Part shown: positions 7,702 through 16,892 of the stretch, in pieces
Numbering within the stretch: the stretch's first letter is position 1
Layout: every line of letters starts with the position of its first letter
Assembly: GCF_001483965.1 (NCBI RefSeq)
Contig: NZ_CP010796.1
Coordinates: 1,240,001-1,304,000, forward strand
From: Carnobacterium sp. CP1
GTDB lineage: Bacteria; Bacillota; Bacilli; Lactobacillales; Carnobacteriaceae
Length of the DNA stretch: 64,000 nt
Direction: 5' to 3'
Notes under the pieces: generated by a model
Database searches by the model: none
The model's input: only the letters and a program-made list of their open reading frames with translations
Told to the model about the DNA's origin: nothing
Position numbers and translations under genes: made by a program

Positions 7702-9456
7702 TTACTCCTCTTTTCCCTTCTCTTCTCGAACGATTTTTGGCAACCAAATATTGATTGTTGTACCTTCGTCCATTTCGCTTTTAACTTCTACTCCATATTC
7801 TTTTCCAAAATAAATTTGAATTCTTTGGTGAACATTGCGTATGCCAATGCCGACTTTTCCGCTATTTTTCCCAGCTTCGATTTCATTAAGTGTCTCTGGT
7901 AAGATTCCAATACCATCATCTATGATTTGTATCAGAATCTTGGTTTGTTTATCGAACACTTTGATAGCAATGTGTCCTTCGTCAACCATTCGTTCAATGC
8001 CATGATACAACGCGTTTTCAAGAAACGGTTGTAGAATGATTTTCACTGTTAGACAATCCAGTATGGTGTCGTCCACTTCGAATGAATACTGAAATTGGTT
8101 CTTATATCTAATTTGTTGAATGGTTAGATAGCTCTCGGCATGTGCTAACTCATGACGAAGAGAGATAAAATCATTACCCTTGCTTAATGAAATGCGCAAT
8201 AACTTTCCGAGTGCCGCAACCATTTCAGAAGCTCCTTTATTGTTTCCACGTTCTGACATCCATAATATAGATTCTAATGTATTGTACAAAAAATGTGGGT
8301 TGATTTGGGCTTGCAAAACATTCATTTCACTTTTCCTTAATTCTTCTTGTTCCTCTTTTACTTGAAGCATCAACGTTTTGACATGATCAATTAAATGATT
8401 ATAAGATCCTGACAGCTGCTGGACTTCAGTGAAGCGGGTTTCATCTGTGTAAACATCAAATTGGTTCTCATCTGAGTTCCGCATCACTTTGACCATATTG
8501 GTAATCGGCTGTGCAATGTACTTAGAAACTCCTATGCTGATCAACACGATTAAACTAACAATCACAAAAAAGACCCATAACATATATCCTTGAACTTCTT
8601 GCATGGCTTCTTTGATTGATTCTTGCAAATAGGAAACCCCAATGATTTTCCAACCGGTTGAAGATACTGACGCAATGGCAACCGTATCTTTTTTATTCGC
8701 TGTTATGTATACGCCATCCGGCTTATCTATGATAAAATCAAGATTTTCTTCTTTAGCGTTTATTTGTCTGGTTTGTTGCTGTGGGTGATAAACTAGTGTA
8801 TTTTGGCTGTCTACAATAAAAGAATAGCCTCTCTTTCCAATGGATACTTTATCAAAATAGCTCCCTAACGAATTAAAATTAAAATCAATTAGGAGCAGAT
8901 ACTCTTCTTTATCTACTATGACCGGTGCTGTAACCGATAAAACCCAATGGTCGTTTTTTTCAAATAGGTTCTGTACGTGAGGAGATGAAAAAGAAAATTG
9001 GTTTGGTGTCAAGTCTTCTTGGAACCAGTCTTGTTCATAAACGTTTGCTCCCTTTTTAGGTGTATATTGCGACGGTGCATAATCTACTAATTGACCTGTA
9101 GCATTTATCAGTCCAATCGATACGACATTGCGATTTAAACGGTAGCTTATCCCTAATAACTCTGCTATTTCGTTTTTTTGTAACGTTGAACTCTTCAATT
9201 CATCCAAGATGCCATAAGCCATTCCGGTCATGTTGTCTATTTCGTTAGCTAATGTGATACTGGATTGCACTACACTTTGTTGAGTAGTGGTTTTAGTGGT
9301 ATTGATCAACGTTTCTTTAAAAGTGACCGATAAAAAACCGGCAAATAATAGAATCGTAAAAATAGAGATGACGCCTAATGATAAAGCTAAAATAATACGC
9401 AAGCTTTTAAATCTCTCAATTACTGTTTTGAGTATCTGTTTAATGGTTCGAATCAT
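7702..9456 (-). CDS. YesM-type sensor histidine kinase
   Basis: 584 residues. A first membrane helix (about 20-42) and a second (about 292-313) bracket an extracellular Cache-like sensor with VLSVTAPVIVDKEEYLLLIDFN. A HAMP segment follows, then the His_kinase (LytS/YesM class) motif QINPHFLYNTLESI, where His is the phosphorylation site. A HATPase domain comes last, with PFLENALYHGI and GIGIRNVHQRI. Its start lies 18 bases after the stop of the partner regulator, so the two form an operon. YesM kinases usually sense extracellular carbohydrate status. No sugar transporter is directly adjacent; the nearest is mglB at the left edge. Confidence 0.87.
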   Translation of the reverse strand: MIRTIKQILKTVIERFKSLRIILALSLGVISIFTILLFAGFLSVTFKETLINTTKTTTQQSVVQSSITLANEIDNMTGMAYGILDELKSSTLQKNEIAELLGISYRLNRNVVSIGLINATGQLVDYAPSQYTPKKGANVYEQDWFQEDLTPNQFSFSSPHVQNLFEKNDHWVLSVTAPVIVDKEEYLLLIDFNFNSLGSYFDKVSIGKRGYSFIVDSQNTLVYHPQQQTRQINAKEENLDFIIDKPDGVYITANKKDTVAIASVSSTGWKIIGVSYLQESIKEAMQEVQGYMLWVFFVIVSLIVLISIGVSKYIAQPITNMVKVMRNSDENQFDVYTDETRFTEVQQLSGSYNHLIDHVKTLMLQVKEEQEELRKSEMNVLQAQINPHFLYNTLESILWMSERGNNKGASEMVAALGKLLRISLSKGNDFISLRHELAHAESYLTIQQIRYKNQFQYSFEVDDTILDCLTVKIILQPFLENALYHGIERMVDEGHIAIKVFDKQTKILIQIIDDGIGILPETLNEIEAGKNSGKVGIGIRNVHQRIQIYFGKEYGVEVKSEMDEGTTINIWLPKIVREEKGKEE

Positions 9457-9474
9457 TTCATCTCATTTCTCCCA

Positions 9475-11118
9475 TTAGCTTTTCGTTTCGACCAGAAGCT
9501 TATTTTTCTTGAATGTTTCTCGGATTTTGTTAGGCGATTCGCCAAAATACTTTTTAAAGCAGTAAGAAAAGTAATGCTGGTCGGTATATCCTGAATCTAT
9601 TGCTATTTCAAATATTTTATGGTCAGTCGTCAATAAATGCTCTTTAGCTTTTTCCATGCGTATTTTGACCAATGCATCTGTAAAAGAAAGCCCATTTTCT
9701 TTTTTAAAAAGTGAACTGAAATAACTAGGACTGATCAACATCTGCTTACTGACTTGTTTTAAAGAAAGCGAAGGATCTGAGTAATGTTCAGCTAAATAAT
9801 CATAGCTTTGCTTAGCTAAAGAATCCGTTTTCTTTTTACGCTGCTCTTGGATGATTGCAATGGTCGACAAGCAAAAGTTTTTAAACCATTCTTTAATGAC
9901 TTGATTGTCTTGATAGTGATGAATCTCAGAAATAACTTCCACCTGTTGAAGCATATCTGAATCGTATTTTGAAATCGTTGTTTTATAGGCTTTTAAGACT
10001 GATACATATAATTCCATCAAAAAAATTTTAAGGTGTTCTTGACTATTCATTCCGGAATAAAATCGTTGGAATAGATGATCTATAAAAGTCTCTAATTCAT
10101 CTTTAGATCCTATTTTAATCAGTGAAACCAATTTCGCTTCGTTAACTTCATCAAAAACTATTTCATTTTGCTGAACGGTTTCAATGTCAGAAATATAAAT
10201 TCCTTTGTCTCCTCCAAGCGCTGTCTGGTAATTTAAAGCTGAAACAGAAGATTGAAAAGCACGTTTTGTATCTGAAATCCGTACATATTCTTCACTAACT
10301 CCAATACCGATAGAAAATCCAAATATTTTTTGTACGCTTTCGTTAATTTCTTTCACAAGAATATCCGTATACATTTCGATATTTTCTTTTGTATCAGATA
10401 AAATAACAACACTGTTTGACGTGAAAGTAAAGACTTCGCTTTGCACATACTTATCCACTATTTTCCTGACAGTATTGGTTAATGAAAACTTCGTAAGTTC
10501 TAAGTTTTGGTTTCCGATAGTACTTTTTGAAAAAGAAGATTTATCAATAGTGATATTTAGCAAGACTTGCCTTTCTCCAGTAAGATTTAACTGATAAGTT
10601 TGAAGCAGCTTTTTGAATTCACTTTCTGATACGTCGCTGTAATTATCAGTAATCAAGGAAATCAAAAACGACATTTTACTAACATCAAATTTTTTCAAAA
10701 AATCTTTTTCAATAGTCACTAAATCATTTGCTGACCGTTTTTCTTCATCTAATTTCCTACGTACTTTTCTAAGCATATTCTCTAAATCACTAATGGAAAC
10801 CGGCTTTAATAAATACTCAAGGATCGTTAATTTTATGCCGCTGACTGCATACTCAAAATCCTCATATCCACTTAAAAATACAATTTTAACAGAAGGGTTT
10901 TCGTCCCTTACTCGTTTAGACAACTCAATACCATCCATAATCGGCATTTTAATATCCGTGATCAATATATCGGGAACGTTGCTTTCCATCACTTCTAATG
11001 CTTCTTCTCCATTACTGGCTTCTCCAATAATCTGGAATCCCATTTTTTCCCATTGAACGAGTTCAATAATGGATTGACGAATATCCTGTTCATCATCTAC
11101 TAGCATAATTGAATACAA
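9475..11118 (-). CDS. YesN-type response regulator with AraC DNA-binding domain
   Basis: 547 residues. The receiver domain (1-120) has the acidic pocket VDDEQD and the phospho-acceptor Asp in ILITDIKMPIMDG. The middle (about 140-420) is a poorly conserved linker typical of YesN proteins. Two AraC-type helix-turn-helices end the protein (about 440-540: LKQVSKQMLISPSYFSSLFK, then IAIDSGYTDQHYFSYCFKK and FGESPNKIR). A TTG start at 11118 is preferred over the ATG at 11106 because GGGGG lies about 8 bases upstream and the product then begins MYSIMLVDDE, as in the family. It is the first gene of the pair with the kinase downstream, and a cre site lies 40 bases upstream. Confidence 0.87.
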   Translation of the reverse strand: MYSIMLVDDEQDIRQSIIELVQWEKMGFQIIGEASNGEEALEVMESNVPDILITDIKMPIMDGIELSKRVRDENPSVKIVFLSGYEDFEYAVSGIKLTILEYLLKPVSISDLENMLRKVRRKLDEEKRSANDLVTIEKDFLKKFDVSKMSFLISLITDNYSDVSESEFKKLLQTYQLNLTGERQVLLNITIDKSSFSKSTIGNQNLELTKFSLTNTVRKIVDKYVQSEVFTFTSNSVVILSDTKENIEMYTDILVKEINESVQKIFGFSIGIGVSEEYVRISDTKRAFQSSVSALNYQTALGGDKGIYISDIETVQQNEIVFDEVNEAKLVSLIKIGSKDELETFIDHLFQRFYSGMNSQEHLKIFLMELYVSVLKAYKTTISKYDSDMLQQVEVISEIHHYQDNQVIKEWFKNFCLSTIAIIQEQRKKKTDSLAKQSYDYLAEHYSDPSLSLKQVSKQMLISPSYFSSLFKKENGLSFTDALVKIRMEKAKEHLLTTDHKIFEIAIDSGYTDQHYFSYCFKKYFGESPNKIRETFKKNKLLVETKS

Positions 11119-11157
11119 CCCTGCTTCCCCCTTTTTAGAGCTTATAAACCCATTCTA

Positions 11158-11171
11158 CGTAAACGGTTTCA
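11158..11171 (-). promoter_or_regulatory. cre (CcpA-binding) site upstream of the two-component system
   Basis: CGTAAACGGTTTCA differs from TGWAANCGNTNWCA only at its first base and lies 40 bases upstream of the regulator start. It suggests catabolite control of the kinase-regulator operon. Confidence 0.6.
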
Positions 11172-11300
11172 TTTATTCAATACCAATCAAGTTATTCTTC
11201 TGATTTTTTCATAGTTGCTGCCTTTATTCAGCTGTTTTTTAGCCTTTAATTTCTTTTAAGCTTCTAGTAATGAGTCTTTCTAAATAACAACTTTTTTAAA

Positions 11301-11456
11301 ATGAATATTTTAATGAATATTATATTTTGTGTTTTTTTAGTTCAACCAAACAAAAAAAACCTAACAATGCATAAATAAAAGCATTATTAAGATATTTAAC
11401 TCATCAATACAATCGTTCGAATTGTATTTAACCATGCATAAATAATGTTTATTAAG
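11301..11456 (+). promoter_or_regulatory. Repeated AT-rich operator-like motifs upstream of the amino-acid transporter
   Basis: A motif starting ATGCATAAATAA recurs at 11369-11380 and 11434-11445, each copy followed by an ATTATTAAG-like tail. ATGAATATT occurs at 11301-11309 and 11313-11321. Between them is a near-palindrome, AATACAATCG (11406-11415) with CGAATTGTATT (11418-11428). The TGMAT-AT-rich halves resemble ARG boxes, so ArgR-type control is possible but unproven. The rest of the 408-base gap shows no gene. Confidence 0.4.
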
Positions 11457-11465
11457 AATAAAGAT

Positions 11466-11494
11466 TGTATATTATCACACTTTCATTTATAGTA
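11466..11494 (+). promoter_or_regulatory. Promoter of the amino-acid transporter operon
   Basis: TTGTAT (11466-11471), a 17-base spacer and TATAGT (11489-11494) lie 32 bases before the ATG. The repeated motifs described upstream end about 10 bases before this -35. Confidence 0.65.
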
Positions 11495-11526
11495 TGAAAC
11501 AAGATAAAAAAAGGAGCGAAAGATAA

Positions 11527-12990
11527 ATGAAAAATAAAAAAAACACCTTAGTTGCTATCCTGTTTTCTGTTATGACACTACTATTAACTTTAGTACCTCT
11601 CACATCCGTTTCTGCAGCGGATACTGATCCAGTCTATGAAAAAATTCAAGAACGAGGTTCGTTGATTGTTGGTTTATCTGCCGATTATGCTCCTTATGAA
11701 TTTCATGCTACCGTAGATGGGCAAGATAAAATCGTTGGCTTCGATATTTCAATTGCCCAAAAGATCGCTGATGATTTAGGCGTAGAATTAAAAATTGAAG
11801 AATTAGGATTCGATGGTTTGTTAGGGGCTATGGAAACTGGCAAAATCGATATTATTATTTCAGGAATGTCGCCAACACCTGAACGATTAAAAGAAGTTAA
11901 CTTCTCTGACGCCTATATGGATGTACAGCAAAGAGTTGTCGTTCGGAAAACCGATAAAGATCGCTTTACAAGTGTCGATGATTTCAACGGTGTTAAAGTA
12001 GGTGCACAAAAACAATCCACACAAGAAGAATTAGCTCATAGCGAACTAATCGGTTCAACTGTTGTCTCACTTCAAAAAGTACCTGACGTTATCGTTAACC
12101 TGCAACAAAAGAAAGTTGATGCGATTATTTTAGAAGGACCTGTTGCGGAAGCTTATATTTCTCAAAATAATGATATTATGTTTGCCGATGTCCAATTTGA
12201 GGATGCGGATAAACAAACAGCTGTCGCCATTTCTAAAGAAGCACCTTATTTATTAGAAAAAATCAATTCAACCATCAAAGTCATTCGTGACGAAAATCTT
12301 TTACCAGGTTATATTGAAGAAGCTGCGACTCATATGGGAGACGATCGTCCATTCTTCCAGAAATACGGTTCGTATTACCTTAAAGGAACTGGTTATACAG
12401 TAGTCTTAGCCTTCATCGGGGTACTTTTCGGTTCCATAATCGGCAGTGCGCTGGCTTTAATGAAATTATCGAAGAAGCTTCCCTTAAAAGCTATTTCCGT
12501 TGCTTATATTGAATACGTTCGTGGCACACCACTTTTAGTTCAAATCTTCTTAGTTTACTTTGGTTCGCCATTTCTAGGTCTAGATCTTTCAGCATTCACT
12601 GCTGGTTGTATCGCGATTGCTTTAAATAGCGGTGCCTATGTGGCCGAAATTATCCGTTCTGGAATCAATGCTGTGGACAAAGGCCAACTAGAAGCTGCTC
12701 GTTCTCTAGGCATGAACCATACACAAGCCATGCGCTATATTATTTTTCCACAAGCCATTAAAAATATTTTACCTGCGTTAGGAAATGAATTTGTCTCTGT
12801 TATCAAAGAATCTTCTGTTGTTTCTGTCATTGGAGTATCTGAATTAATGTTCCAAGCAGGTGTGGTAACCGGTGCTAGTTTCAAGCCCTTCTTACCTATT
12901 TTGATTGCTTCGGTCATTTATTTCATTTTGACTTTTACTTTATCTCGTCTATTAGGTTTTGCTGAAAGGGGCATGAATACTAGTGATTAA
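11527..12990 (+). CDS. Amino-acid ABC transporter, binding protein-permease fusion (GlnP type)
   Basis: 487 residues. A Sec signal peptide ends near residue 31 (SVSAADTD). One periplasmic-type amino-acid-binding domain runs from about 37 to 265: [45 protein letters not shown] His/Glu/Gln/Arg-type permease follows (about 290-480) with the [22 protein letters not shown] coupling loop. Unlike lactococcal GlnP it has one binding domain, not two. It works with the ATPase that overlaps its 3' end. The substrate is probably a polar amino acid (Gln, Glu, Arg or His); which one cannot be read off. Confidence 0.88.
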   Translation: MKNKKNTLVAILFSVMTLLLTLVPLTSVSAADTDPVYEKIQERGSLIVGLSADYAPYEFHATVDGQDKIVGFDISIAQKIADDLGVELKIEELGFDGLLGAMETGKIDIIISGMSPTPERLKEVNFSDAYMDVQQRVVVRKTDKDRFTSVDDFNGVKVGAQKQSTQEELAHSELIGSTVVSLQKVPDVIVNLQQKKVDAIILEGPVAEAYISQNNDIMFADVQFEDADKQTAVAISKEAPYLLEKINSTIKVIRDENLLPGYIEEAATHMGDDRPFFQKYGSYYLKGTGYTVVLAFIGVLFGSIIGSALALMKLSKKLPLKAISVAYIEYVRGTPLLVQIFLVYFGSPFLGLDLSAFTAGCIAIALNSGAYVAEIIRSGINAVDKGQLEAARSLGMNHTQAMRYIIFPQAIKNILPALGNEFVSVIKESSVVSVIGVSELMFQAGVVTGASFKPFLPILIASVIYFILTFTLSRLLGFAERGMNTSD

Positions 12991-13705
12991 TATTAAAAAC
13001 TTAAAGAAAAATTTTGGTAAAAATGAAGTATTAAAAGGCATTGATTTAGAAGTCAAAACTGGTGAAGTCGTTGTTATCATTGGCCCTTCTGGCAGCGGGA
13101 AAAGTACTTTCCTCCGTTGTTTAAATTTATTAGAGCAGCCAACTGAGGGCAGCGTTGAATTTGAAGGTAAAAATCTGTTAGAAAAGAATGCCGACATCAA
13201 TGAATTGCGTCAAAAAATGGGAATGGTTTTCCAAAGCTTCAACTTATTTCCACATAAAACGGTTGTAGAAAATTTAACCATCAGTCCACTTAAAGTTAAA
13301 GGGCAAAATCCTGAAGAAGCCAAAAAAAATGCTTTAGAATTATTGAATAAAGTTGGCCTAAGCGATAAAAGCGACAGCTTTCCTGTCCAATTATCTGGTG
13401 GTCAGCAGCAACGGGTAGCGATTGCTCGTGCGCTTGCGATGGGACCTGACGTCATGTTGTTTGATGAACCGACTTCAGCGTTGGATCCAGAAATGGTTGG
13501 CGAAGTATTAGCTGTAATGAAGAACTTAGCTGAAGGCGGTATGACTATGGTCGTTGTTACGCATGAAATGGGCTTTGCCCGTGAAGTAGCTGACCGAGTG
13601 ATTTTTATGGATGACGGAATGATTGTTGAGCAAGGAAAACCAAAAGATGTTTTTTCTAATCCGCAGCATGCCCGAACACAGGATTTTCTAAGCAAAGTAC
13701 TATAA
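12983..13705 (+). CDS. Amino-acid ABC transporter ATP-binding protein (GlnQ type)
   Basis: 240 residues, a complete ABC ATPase of the polar amino-acid class: Walker [14 protein letters not shown]-loop [10 protein letters not shown], signature LSGGQQQR, Walker [15 protein letters not shown] and switch His in VVTHEMGF. It starts with GTG at 12983 and overlaps the permease gene by 8 bases, which implies translational coupling. It energises import by the fused binding protein-permease. Confidence 0.92.
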   Translation: MINIKNLKKNFGKNEVLKGIDLEVKTGEVVVIIGPSGSGKSTFLRCLNLLEQPTEGSVEFEGKNLLEKNADINELRQKMGMVFQSFNLFPHKTVVENLTISPLKVKGQNPEEAKKNALELLNKVGLSDKSDSFPVQLSGGQQQRVAIARALAMGPDVMLFDEPTSALDPEMVGEVLAVMKNLAEGGMTMVVVTHEMGFAREVADRVIFMDDGMIVEQGKPKDVFSNPQHARTQDFLSKVL

Positions 13706-13736
13706 AGCAGAAGCAAATCGAAAAGGAGTTTTAAAA

Positions 13737-14885
13737 GTGGATAAAACATATACAGCCTTAGCTCACCAGTTTCCTGATGAAAACATTCTGATGGAAATTG
13801 CGACACTCGCAAGTGAAACAGAAAACCTCATTGATCTATCGATCGGTGATCCAGATTTAATCACCGATGAAGCTATCATTGATGCTGCCTTCGAAGCAGC
13901 AAAACAAGGACATACGAAGTATACGGCTTCTGGCGGCAGCCAAGACTTTTTACAAGCAGTGATTGATTTTTATGAAAAACATTACCAATTAACGTTCAAA
14001 CCGAATCAAGTTCGGGCTACAGTCGGCGCACTTCATGGTATGTATTTGACGTTGAAAACTATTTTAAATCCTGGTGATGAAGTCATTATTCACGAGCCCT
14101 ACTTCTCTCCTTACAAGGATCAAGTAATTTTTTCTGGTGGGATTCCAGTCTTCATGCCAACTTATGAAAAAGATGGTTTTCAAATTGATATCGAACTTTT
14201 AAAATCTGCTATTACAGATAAAACCAAAGCTATCATCATCAATTCGCCAAATAATCCAACGGGCGCCGTTTTTAGTCCGGAACTCTTCAAACAAATTGCT
14301 GACTTGGCTATCGAACACAATTTTTATATTTTATCTGATGAAGTGTATGAAGCTTTTACTTTTTATGATGATTTTGTCCCTATGGCAACATTCGCGCCTG
14401 AACATACAATTACCTTCAGCAGTTTTTCAAAAGCATTTGCGATGACAGGTTGGCGAATTGGGTATATGATTGCCCCAGACTATTTAAATGAAGCCGCCAA
14501 ACTTATCAACGAAAGCATTACTTACTCGGCACCAACTCTCTCTCAACGTGCTGGAATTTATGCTTTAGACCATGCAGATGAATTGGTGCCTAAAGTGACC
14601 TCTGTTTTCCAAGAACGTCTTGAATATATTGCTGAGCGTGTCGCTGAAATTTCGTTTTTGTCATTGCATCCAGTTAAAGGCAGTATGTATGCTTTTATTA
14701 ATATCTCAAAAACCAATTTGGATTCTGTTGCTTTTACAGAAAAATTATTAAAAGAAACTCAAGTCCTCGTAATTCCAGGCAAAGCTTTTGGCGAATCTGG
14801 CGCTCAATATATTCGACTTGCAGCAACACAAAATCTTGTATTATTGAAAGAAGCTTTTGATCGAATCGAAAAATTAAACTTTTAA
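13737..14885 (+). CDS. Class I/II PLP-dependent aminotransferase
   Basis: 382 residues of fold-type I aminotransferase. It has INSPNNPTGAVFS, SDEVYEAF and the PLP-lysine motif SFSKAFAMTGWRIGY, where Lys forms the Schiff base. It starts with GTG at 13737 behind AAGGAG and follows the transporter ATPase by 31 bases, so it is likely the third gene of the operon. It would transaminate an amino acid delivered by the transporter; PatA-type or aspartate-like activity is possible, but substrate choice within this family is not predictable by eye. Confidence 0.87.
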   Translation: MDKTYTALAHQFPDENILMEIATLASETENLIDLSIGDPDLITDEAIIDAAFEAAKQGHTKYTASGGSQDFLQAVIDFYEKHYQLTFKPNQVRATVGALHGMYLTLKTILNPGDEVIIHEPYFSPYKDQVIFSGGIPVFMPTYEKDGFQIDIELLKSAITDKTKAIIINSPNNPTGAVFSPELFKQIADLAIEHNFYILSDEVYEAFTFYDDFVPMATFAPEHTITFSSFSKAFAMTGWRIGYMIAPDYLNEAAKLINESITYSAPTLSQRAGIYALDHADELVPKVTSVFQERLEYIAERVAEISFLSLHPVKGSMYAFINISKTNLDSVAFTEKLLKETQVLVIPGKAFGESGAQYIRLAATQNLVLLKEAFDRIEKLNF

Positions 14886-14891
14886 TAAAAT

Positions 14892-14935
14892 AAGAGTGCT
14901 CGTTCAAATTCTGAACGAGCACTCTTCCTTTTTAG
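14892..14935 (+). terminator. Terminator of the amino-acid transporter operon
   Basis: A perfect 15-bp stem (14892-14906 with 14912-14926) around a 5-base loop is followed by CCTTTTTAG. It lies six bases after the aminotransferase stop. Confidence 0.88.
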
Positions 14936-14989
14936 AAAATCAAAAACAAGTTGCTAAAAAGGGTCCTGCATTTCTCTCTTCACAAAGAA

Positions 14990-15034
14990 ACAGGTACTTT
15001 TCTCCCTTTTAATAAAAGAGAAAAAAGTACCTGT
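14990..15034 (-). terminator. Hairpin downstream of tRNA-Leu, probable terminator
   Basis: ACAGGTACTTTTCTC (14990-15004) pairs with GAGAAAAAAGTACCTGT (15018-15034), with two extra A in the second arm. It is placed to end the minus-strand tRNA transcript; the T-run after it is short (TTTCTTTG). Confidence 0.5.
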
Positions 15035-15069
15035 AAGGGTAAAACCCTATTAACTTGCTATTCTCAATA

Positions 15070-15154
15070 TGCGGTCGGGGGGACTCGAACCCCCACCAAG
15101 AATTTCTCGACCAGCCCCTCAAGCTGGCGCGTCTACCAATTCCGCCACGACCGC
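15070..15154 (-). tRNA. tRNA-Leu (anticodon GAG)
   Basis: The minus strand folds as a class II tRNA of 85 bases. Acceptor arms GCGGTCG/CGACCGC are followed by discriminator A at 15070. The anticodon stem CCAGC/GCTGG carries loop TTGAGGG (anticodon GAG, reading CUC/CUU). A long variable arm and a T arm GGGGGTTCGAGTCCCCC complete it. CCA is not encoded. The gene stands alone with its own promoter. Confidence 0.96.
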
Positions 15155-15165
15155 TTAACATCCTT

Positions 15166-15194
15166 ATTGTATCAACAGTTACAGCTTATTACAA
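15166..15194 (-). promoter_or_regulatory. Promoter of tRNA-Leu
   Basis: On the minus strand TTGTAA (15194-15189), a 17-base spacer and TACAAT (15171-15166) end 11 bases before the tRNA 5' end. Confidence 0.7.
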
Positions 15195-15276
15195 TCGTTA
15201 TTATGATTTTTAAGCACTTTTCTCTTACTAATCAAGTATACAAATCCGTATCTACTCTGTCAATCGATGAATTCAA

Positions 15277-15310
15277 CAAAAACGGCGGTGTATCTCACTT
15301 AACACCGCCG
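15277..15310 (-). terminator. Terminator of the beta-helix protein gene
   Basis: A GC-rich 9-bp stem CGGCGGTGT (15283-15291) with ACACCGCCG (15302-15310) is followed on the minus strand by GTTTTTG. It lies 63 bases after the stop at 15373. Confidence 0.8.
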
Positions 15311-15372
15311 ATTGTTCAGAAGGATGTTCTCCAGTTAAGCAACACAACTATAGACACCTCTTTATTCTGATA

Positions 15373-16788
15373 TTAGCCTATCCTTACTCTTCCAGTTTCT
15401 CGACTGATCCGTAGAGGTTTTTTAGCTGTTTCGTAATTTTCCAATTGAACATTTTTCAAATAAACTTCTCCAGCACGGTATTGAACTGACAAGGCAATTT
15501 TTTCCGGAGCTGTTTCTGCTGTTGTTTTCGCTAAGAAGTGATTGATCGCTACTTTTTGATAGGCTGATATCACTAAAGCCCTTGGCGTTGAAGCCAGGTA
15601 GAGATCTGTTTTCTTTGGAAAATAAGCAGCCAAATATGTTCCACGAATGCCAAAAGCTGATTGAGTCTGTGCATCAGCCTTTTGATGATGGCCAATATGT
15701 CTGAAATTATAAGAGCGATTATCATGGTAAGAATAATGCCCAAACAATTGTGTATCTGAGGCTGCTGAGCTGGTTTCATGAGCTTTAATTTCGACACCGC
15801 CGAAACAATACGCTGTGAGATTATTCGTTAAGGTGACATGTTGAGAACCATCATCAACTTCTATTCCATTTGAATTAGAAAATCCTGCTTTATGTGCCCG
15901 TCCGCTTGGATGGTGCAAAAAACAGTTTGAAATTAGAATATCATCGCTATGATGAGTGGTAATGCCGTCATCACCGAATCCCTTAACTTCTACTTGGTCT
16001 ACCCAAATATACCGGCTGCCCAGCCGTGCTCGTTGACCATCGCCAGAATAATCGTAAATAGCTGAAGTCACATCAACGCCATGAAGCCCTGGATCCGTAA
16101 TGGTGATGTTGCGAATAACGGCATACTTCACATGAGCTAGCGTGATTCCACTAGAAGCAGTTCCGCCTGAAGCTGTCCGTTCTTTTTCAGATAGTCGGTT
16201 CACATTCCAATCCAATTCCATTCCTTCGATGCGAATATGATGATTGCCTTTTAAATACTGCTGGTTGGTAATCAACCGTTCTCTTTTGGGCGCTGTTTCT
16301 ACTAAAATCAACTTGGTTTTAGCCGTTCCGCTTCCGATCAACTCGGTATAAGAAGGCAATTTGAGTCCTCTTGTGCGGTAAACACCAGGCGGAACCAAGA
16401 CCCGGCGTTTTCCACTGGAGATAGCCTTTTTAAAAGCTTGGGTACAATCAAATTTCCCATCTCCAATCGCACCGAAATCCAGCAGCGAGACTGTTTGGAC
16501 TCGTTCACTCAACTGACGTAGTGCATGATCCAACTGTTTTTTCCAATAGGGATAAATTTGTCCGTTACTGTCTACTGAAACTGGAGGATCGACGGTAAAA
16601 TCTCTTTTCGCTTTCGACAATAGGGATCTGCTAAAAAACCTATCGCTGGATTTTTTTGGGGGGCTAATCCCTTTTAAGAGAGAAAACAGTGATTCCGTCT
16701 CACCGATCGCTTGTTGTTTTGCTGAATTGTTTTGGTAATCTGGAAAAGTTTCCGCTATCAATTCTTGAATAACAGCTGCTTGATTCAT
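15373..16788 (-). CDS. Pectate-lyase-superfamily right-handed beta-helix protein
   Basis: 471 residues. From about residue 98 it has the Pectate_lyase_3/GH28-related opening LLDFGAIGDGKFDCTQAFKKA, with VLVPPGVYRTRGLKLPSYTELIGSG. Beta-helix coils follow, rich in DDGITTHHSDDILISNC and GIEVDDGSQHVTLTNN. The first 95 residues form an unrelated, mostly charged region. There is no signal peptide or membrane anchor. Proteins of this superfamily cleave or bind polysaccharides, and phage tailspikes use the fold. The substrate and the lack of an export signal are unexplained. It is transcribed alone, with a good ribosome site (GAGAGG) and its own terminator. Confidence 0.7.
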   Translation of the reverse strand: MNQAAVIQELIAETFPDYQNNSAKQQAIGETESLFSLLKGISPPKKSSDRFFSRSLLSKAKRDFTVDPPVSVDSNGQIYPYWKKQLDHALRQLSERVQTVSLLDFGAIGDGKFDCTQAFKKAISSGKRRVLVPPGVYRTRGLKLPSYTELIGSGTAKTKLILVETAPKRERLITNQQYLKGNHHIRIEGMELDWNVNRLSEKERTASGGTASSGITLAHVKYAVIRNITITDPGLHGVDVTSAIYDYSGDGQRARLGSRYIWVDQVEVKGFGDDGITTHHSDDILISNCFLHHPSGRAHKAGFSNSNGIEVDDGSQHVTLTNNLTAYCFGGVEIKAHETSSAASDTQLFGHYSYHDNRSYNFRHIGHHQKADAQTQSAFGIRGTYLAAYFPKKTDLYLASTPRALVISAYQKVAINHFLAKTTAETAPEKIALSVQYRAGEVYLKNVQLENYETAKKPLRISRETGRVRIG

Positions 16789-16892
16789 GGATTCGCCTCT
16801 CTTCTATAAATAATAGGTTAATAATATATTATTGAGTATTAGATAGTTGATTTACGCTACTTTTTCTATTTCCTTTTCCTCTTTAAATCCAT

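Noticed and set aside
14951-15370. 139-codon plus-strand open frame
   Set aside because: It runs antisense through tRNA-Leu and two terminator hairpins, so it cannot be a normal gene.
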